Source: Selenomonas sp. AE3005 (GTDB taxonomy: Bacteria > Bacillota > Negativicutes > Selenomonadales > Selenomonadaceae). Taken from it: a DNA stretch of 64,000 bases. Shown here one piece after another: positions 61,535 to 64,000 of this stretch. The notes beneath the pieces were generated by a model. The model was not told the origin of the DNA and did not search any database. It worked only from the letters and a program-made list of their open reading frames with translations. Position 1 is the stretch's first letter; each line of letters starts with the position of its first letter. The stretch spans positions 164,109 to 228,108 of the forward strand of contig NZ_JMME01000005.1 in assembly GCF_000686945.1 (NCBI RefSeq), given 5' to 3'. A program made the translations under genes and the position numbers.

Positions 61535-62131
61535 GTGCAATACATTGCCCCATTGGCAAAGTTAATAGAGCATTTTCGCGCACTGCCTGGCATCGGTAAC
61601 AAGACGGCAGTGCGCCTTGCTTATCATGTGCTGGATATGGACGCCGAACAGGCAAAGAAACTGGCAACAGCCATCATTGAGGCCAAAGAAAAGATTGGCT
61701 ATTGCAATACCTGTTTTAACTTAAGCGACCAAAATCCCTGCGTGATTTGCGGCGCGGCAGAACGTGACCATTCGGTAATCTGTGTGGTTGAACAGCCGCA
61801 GGATGTAGCGGCCATGGAACGCATGCGCGACTATCGCGGCGTTTACCATGTGCTGCATGGTGCGCTCTCACCGTTGGAGGGCGTCGGGCCTGACCAGATT
61901 CGGATAAAAGAATTGCTGGCACGGCTGACAAATGATACTGTAAAAGAAGTTATTATGGCTACCAATCCCAACGTGGAAGGGGAAGCTACTGCTATGTATT
62001 TAGCGAAATTATTGAAACCCATGGGCGTTAAGGTGACGCGCATTGCACATGGCCTGCCCATTGGGGGAGACTTGGAGTATGCTGATGAAGTCACACTCTC
62101 CAAGGCTATGGAAAATCGGAGGGAAATCTAA
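61535..62131 (+). CDS. recR: Recombination mediator RecR
   Basis: Ring-forming protein that helps RecF/RecO load RecA at gaps; 198 residues. Seen: helix-hairpin-helix [17 protein letters not shown], zinc finger [17 protein letters not shown], Toprim [15 protein letters not shown], and C-terminal [19 protein letters not shown] with [22 protein letters not shown] start with AAGGAG just upstream, 9 bases after ybaB. Confidence 0.97.
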   Translation: MQYIAPLAKLIEHFRALPGIGNKTAVRLAYHVLDMDAEQAKKLATAIIEAKEKIGYCNTCFNLSDQNPCVICGAAERDHSVICVVEQPQDVAAMERMRDYRGVYHVLHGALSPLEGVGPDQIRIKELLARLTNDTVKEVIMATNPNVEGEATAMYLAKLLKPMGVKVTRIAHGLPIGGDLEYADEVTLSKAMENRREI

Positions 62132-62365
62132 ATGGAAATTATTGCGGCCTTTGCCGTAGGTCTGATAGCGTTATGCCTGATTGGTAAAATTATCTCCCTG
62201 CCTATGAAACTGCTGTGGAAAATGATAACCAACAGCCTGATGGGCGCAGTTATGCTCTGGGCAGTAAATCTCTTTGGCGCTGGTGTGGATATTACTTTTA
62301 TTAAAGCACTGATTGCCGGCGTACTGGGCGTGCCGGGCGTAATTATCGTGCTGCTGATGAACTAA
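62132..62365 (+). CDS. BofA family membrane protein
   Basis: 77 residues with two to three hydrophobic segments. Seen: ISLPMKLLWKMITNSLMGAVML and IKALIAGVLGVPGVIIVLL, the pattern of BofA, the inhibitor of pro-sigma-K processing in Bacillus. Here it starts directly after the recR stop, as bofA does in sporulating Firmicutes. Its presence hints at a sporulating ancestor; a sporulation role in this organism is not shown. Confidence 0.88.
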   Translation: MEIIAAFAVGLIALCLIGKIISLPMKLLWKMITNSLMGAVMLWAVNLFGAGVDITFIKALIAGVLGVPGVIIVLLMN

Positions 62366-62380
62366 AAAAGATTGCATAAA

Positions 62381-62418
62381 AAAACAGGGGCGTTTGGTAA
62401 ACGCACCCTGTTTTTTTA
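62381..62418. terminator. Bidirectional terminator after bofA
   Basis: AACAGGG(G)CGTTT / AAACG(C)ACCCTGTT with A-run before and seven Ts after, between convergent genes. Confidence 0.9.
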
Positions 62419-63786
62419 GTCACGGCCATATACACGGTAGCATGAGCGTCCGGCGGATTTAGCGGCGTACAGCGCCTCGTCACTGCGGCTCATCAGTACA
62501 TCAATCGGCACGGGCTGTTCGTCAGCATAGGCAATGCCGGCACTGATGGTCAGGCAGTTGAGCTGCTCGTCCTGCTGATAGATGGAAAGGAGCTGCCGCA
62601 TAAATGATTGCAGCCTTGTCTCGACAGTTGCCTGTTGTTCTTTGCCGGTGATGACAATCAAAAATTCATCGCCGCCCATGCGCACATTAAGGGCATCGAA
62701 AAATTCCATTCGCAGTACCTCAGAGAGAATCAACAGGGCCGCGTCACCAGTCTGATGGCCGAAATTATCATTGACTTCCTTGAAGTGGTCTAAGTCCAGG
62801 GAAATCAAGGTGAACATGGTATCCGGCGAACAACCGTCAATGAATTCGGTCAGGTGGCGGCGATTGGCCAGGCCGGTCAGGATATCATGCTGGGCCATAC
62901 TTAGAATAAGCTGCTGATTATCGTAAAGTTTCTTATTCATTTCGTTCATGGCACGGCTCATGGCCCCCAGCTCATCTTCACGCTCGGACAGCTTTTTCAT
63001 TTGGGCCGCAGTCTTTTCGTCCATCTTGAGTTTGCCGTTTCCGAGTTCTTTCATGCGCCGGGTGGCTATCTGAATGGGATGGGCAAGTTTGCGTCCGGTG
63101 TAAAATGCCAGTAAAACAAAAAGGAAGTCCAATAGCACAAGACTGGTAAGTACTTTGATGATACGTGTCGTCATGCTGCTTACAAAGTGTTTTTCGCGCG
63201 AGGAAACACGCTGGTCAATATGGTCAATCCAAATGCCAGTACCGATTATCCAATGATAAGGCGCAAATTCCATTGTATAATATAGTTTTGGCAGTGGTTC
63301 CTTGGTACCAGGTTTGGGGAACATGAAGTTGGAAAAACCGCCGCCGAGCTTGGCTTGTTGAATCATTTCGCGAATGAAATAGCGGCCGTTGGGGTCCTGG
63401 GCATCGAGACGGGGCTTTCCTTCGGCCTCTGTACCCAGTAATACGACATTCACGCCTTCGTCGGTGTCGATGGTAAAATAACCTTGACCGTTGTTATAGC
63501 GCATATTGCGCACAAGGTCAGCAGCAACTTGCATGGCTCGTTCCTTGGTTAAATCACCGCGCAATTGCGCCTGATAACAGTCGGAAACAACGCTCCAGGC
63601 GGTATGCGCCTGGTATTCAAGCTGCAAGTGGGCACTTTCTTCCAGATCCTTGCGAGATTCCGCCAGCATGTTTTCCGTTTCCTGAATAGCGCCGTAAATT
63701 GCATGGGCGCCCATAAATAACGTTGTCAGGAAGGATATGCCAATAAATATAAATGTTAATCTGAATTGTATTGATGTAAAACGCAT
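62416..63786 (-). CDS. Cache-domain diguanylate cyclase (GGDEF)
   Basis: Membrane-bound c-di-GMP synthase, 456 residues. First membrane helix (about 8-30), periplasmic single-Cache sensor (about 35-205; NNGQGYFTIDTDEGVNV and APYHWIIGTGIWIDHID), second helix (about 210-235), HAMP-like segment, coiled linker, GGDEF domain (about 300-456). Seen: DILTGLANRRHL, DLDHFKEVNDNFGH, MGGDEFLIV intact, and ISAGIAYA. The inhibitory-site RxxD five residues before GGDEF reads EFFD, so product inhibition is probably absent. The stop codon lies within the shared terminator with bofA. Confidence 0.94.
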   Translation of the reverse strand: MRFTSIQFRLTFIFIGISFLTTLFMGAHAIYGAIQETENMLAESRKDLEESAHLQLEYQAHTAWSVVSDCYQAQLRGDLTKERAMQVAADLVRNMRYNNGQGYFTIDTDEGVNVVLLGTEAEGKPRLDAQDPNGRYFIREMIQQAKLGGGFSNFMFPKPGTKEPLPKLYYTMEFAPYHWIIGTGIWIDHIDQRVSSREKHFVSSMTTRIIKVLTSLVLLDFLFVLLAFYTGRKLAHPIQIATRRMKELGNGKLKMDEKTAAQMKKLSEREDELGAMSRAMNEMNKKLYDNQQLILSMAQHDILTGLANRRHLTEFIDGCSPDTMFTLISLDLDHFKEVNDNFGHQTGDAALLILSEVLRMEFFDALNVRMGGDEFLIVITGKEQQATVETRLQSFMRQLLSIYQQDEQLNCLTISAGIAYADEQPVPIDVLMSRSDEALYAAKSAGRSCYRVYGRD

Positions 63787-63934
63787 AATAAAAATACCTC
63801 ACTTGTAATACATCTTGACATAATATTTCCACAAAAAAGCAATGATACCTGCCTGTTAAAAGGACTTTGTGGAAAAAATATGAAATAAAAATGAAAAAAG
63901 CTCATATAAAATTAAATAAAAATGAAAAAAGGTG

Positions 63935-63963
63935 TTGACAAGTAATGAGGACTCGTGTATCAT
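63935..63963 (+). promoter_or_regulatory. Stable-RNA-type promoter at the window's right end
   Basis: TTGACA (63935-63940), 17-base spacer, TATCAT (63958-63963), preceded by A-rich sequence like an UP element. The following AAGTCGCTGA matches the leader behind the tRNA-Ser promoter (TTGTCGCTGA at 58977), so it probably serves an rRNA or tRNA operon beyond the window. Confidence 0.75.
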
Positions 63964-64000
63964 AATACAAGTCGCTGACAGATACGGACGCGAAACGGTG

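Overview
The window reads as a chromosomal segment of a diderm, Gram-positive-related anaerobe of the Negativicutes, most likely Selenomonas-like. This is an inference from the mix of genes. Firmicute-type features are near-perfect TTGACA-N17-TATAAT promoters, strong AGGAGG ribosome sites, TTG/GTG starts, ABC-F and BofA proteins, and long-form HPF. Diderm features are an RND tripartite efflux pump and CsaB next to a DUF5693 membrane protein. Almost all genes lie on the + strand. The exceptions are the RND/SYLF operon, cheB and a diguanylate cyclase.

Layout. 0-9 kb: M29 aminopeptidase, secreted protein, YitT, lipoprotein cyclophilin, GIY-YIG protein, uppP, pth, radical SAM protein, nagA and a DUF438 protein. 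9.1-9.7 kb: copy 1 of a 604-bp non-coding repeat. 9.7-14.7 kb: SYLF protein and RND pump. 14.9-16.1 kb: a SAM-riboswitch control region in front of an unknown, probably transferred gene. 16.2-20.1 kb: phosphatase, methyltransferase-like protein, glycosyltransferase and a SPINDLY/GT41 O-GlcNAc-transferase-like enzyme, probably a protein glycosylation cluster. 20.2-24 kb: zinc-ribbon protein, an amino-acid ABC transporter, cold-shock protein and HPF. 24-27.4 kb: chemoreceptor and convergent CheB. 27.5-35.2 kb: secA, prfB, DUF2993, DUF5693 and csaB. 35.3-40.8 kb: jetA-jetB-jetC of a Wadjet/MksBEF-type SMC system, with no jetD. 40.8-44.9 kb: uup, copy 2 of the 604-bp repeat, and a second amino-acid ABC permease/ATPase pair. 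45-49.9 kb: polyprenyl synthase, two TatA-like proteins, TatC, and UbiD- and UbiA-family enzymes for menaquinone. 49.9-52.5 kb: folD and fhs (one-carbon metabolism). 52.7-57.6 kb: deoC-deoB-deoA-cdd-nupC, nucleoside uptake and salvage. 57.8-58.8 kb: CheY-CheX. 58.8-62.4 kb: DnaA boxes, tRNA-Ser, SRP RNA, dnaX, ybaB, recR and bofA. 62.4-63.8 kb: a Cache-GGDEF protein. The last 65 bases hold a stable-RNA-type promoter pointing out of the window.

The most striking structure is the 604-bp element. Two copies 33.7 kb apart align from end to end with no insertion or deletion and about 10% substitutions. They have terminal inverted repeats, no credible reading frame, nested inverted repeats, and two identical-stem hairpins whose 10-nt loops are complementary over 9 nt, as in a kissing-loop RNA. 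A solo end lies at 46.4 kb. All three sites have the same TCCGTTGAC-stem terminator next to a TTGCAGTTTG end. It could be a large structured RNA, a non-autonomous mobile element, or both. Other points of interest are the Wadjet-like operon without its nuclease subunit, the SAM riboswitch with an unexpected target, and palindromic repeats inside and between genes.
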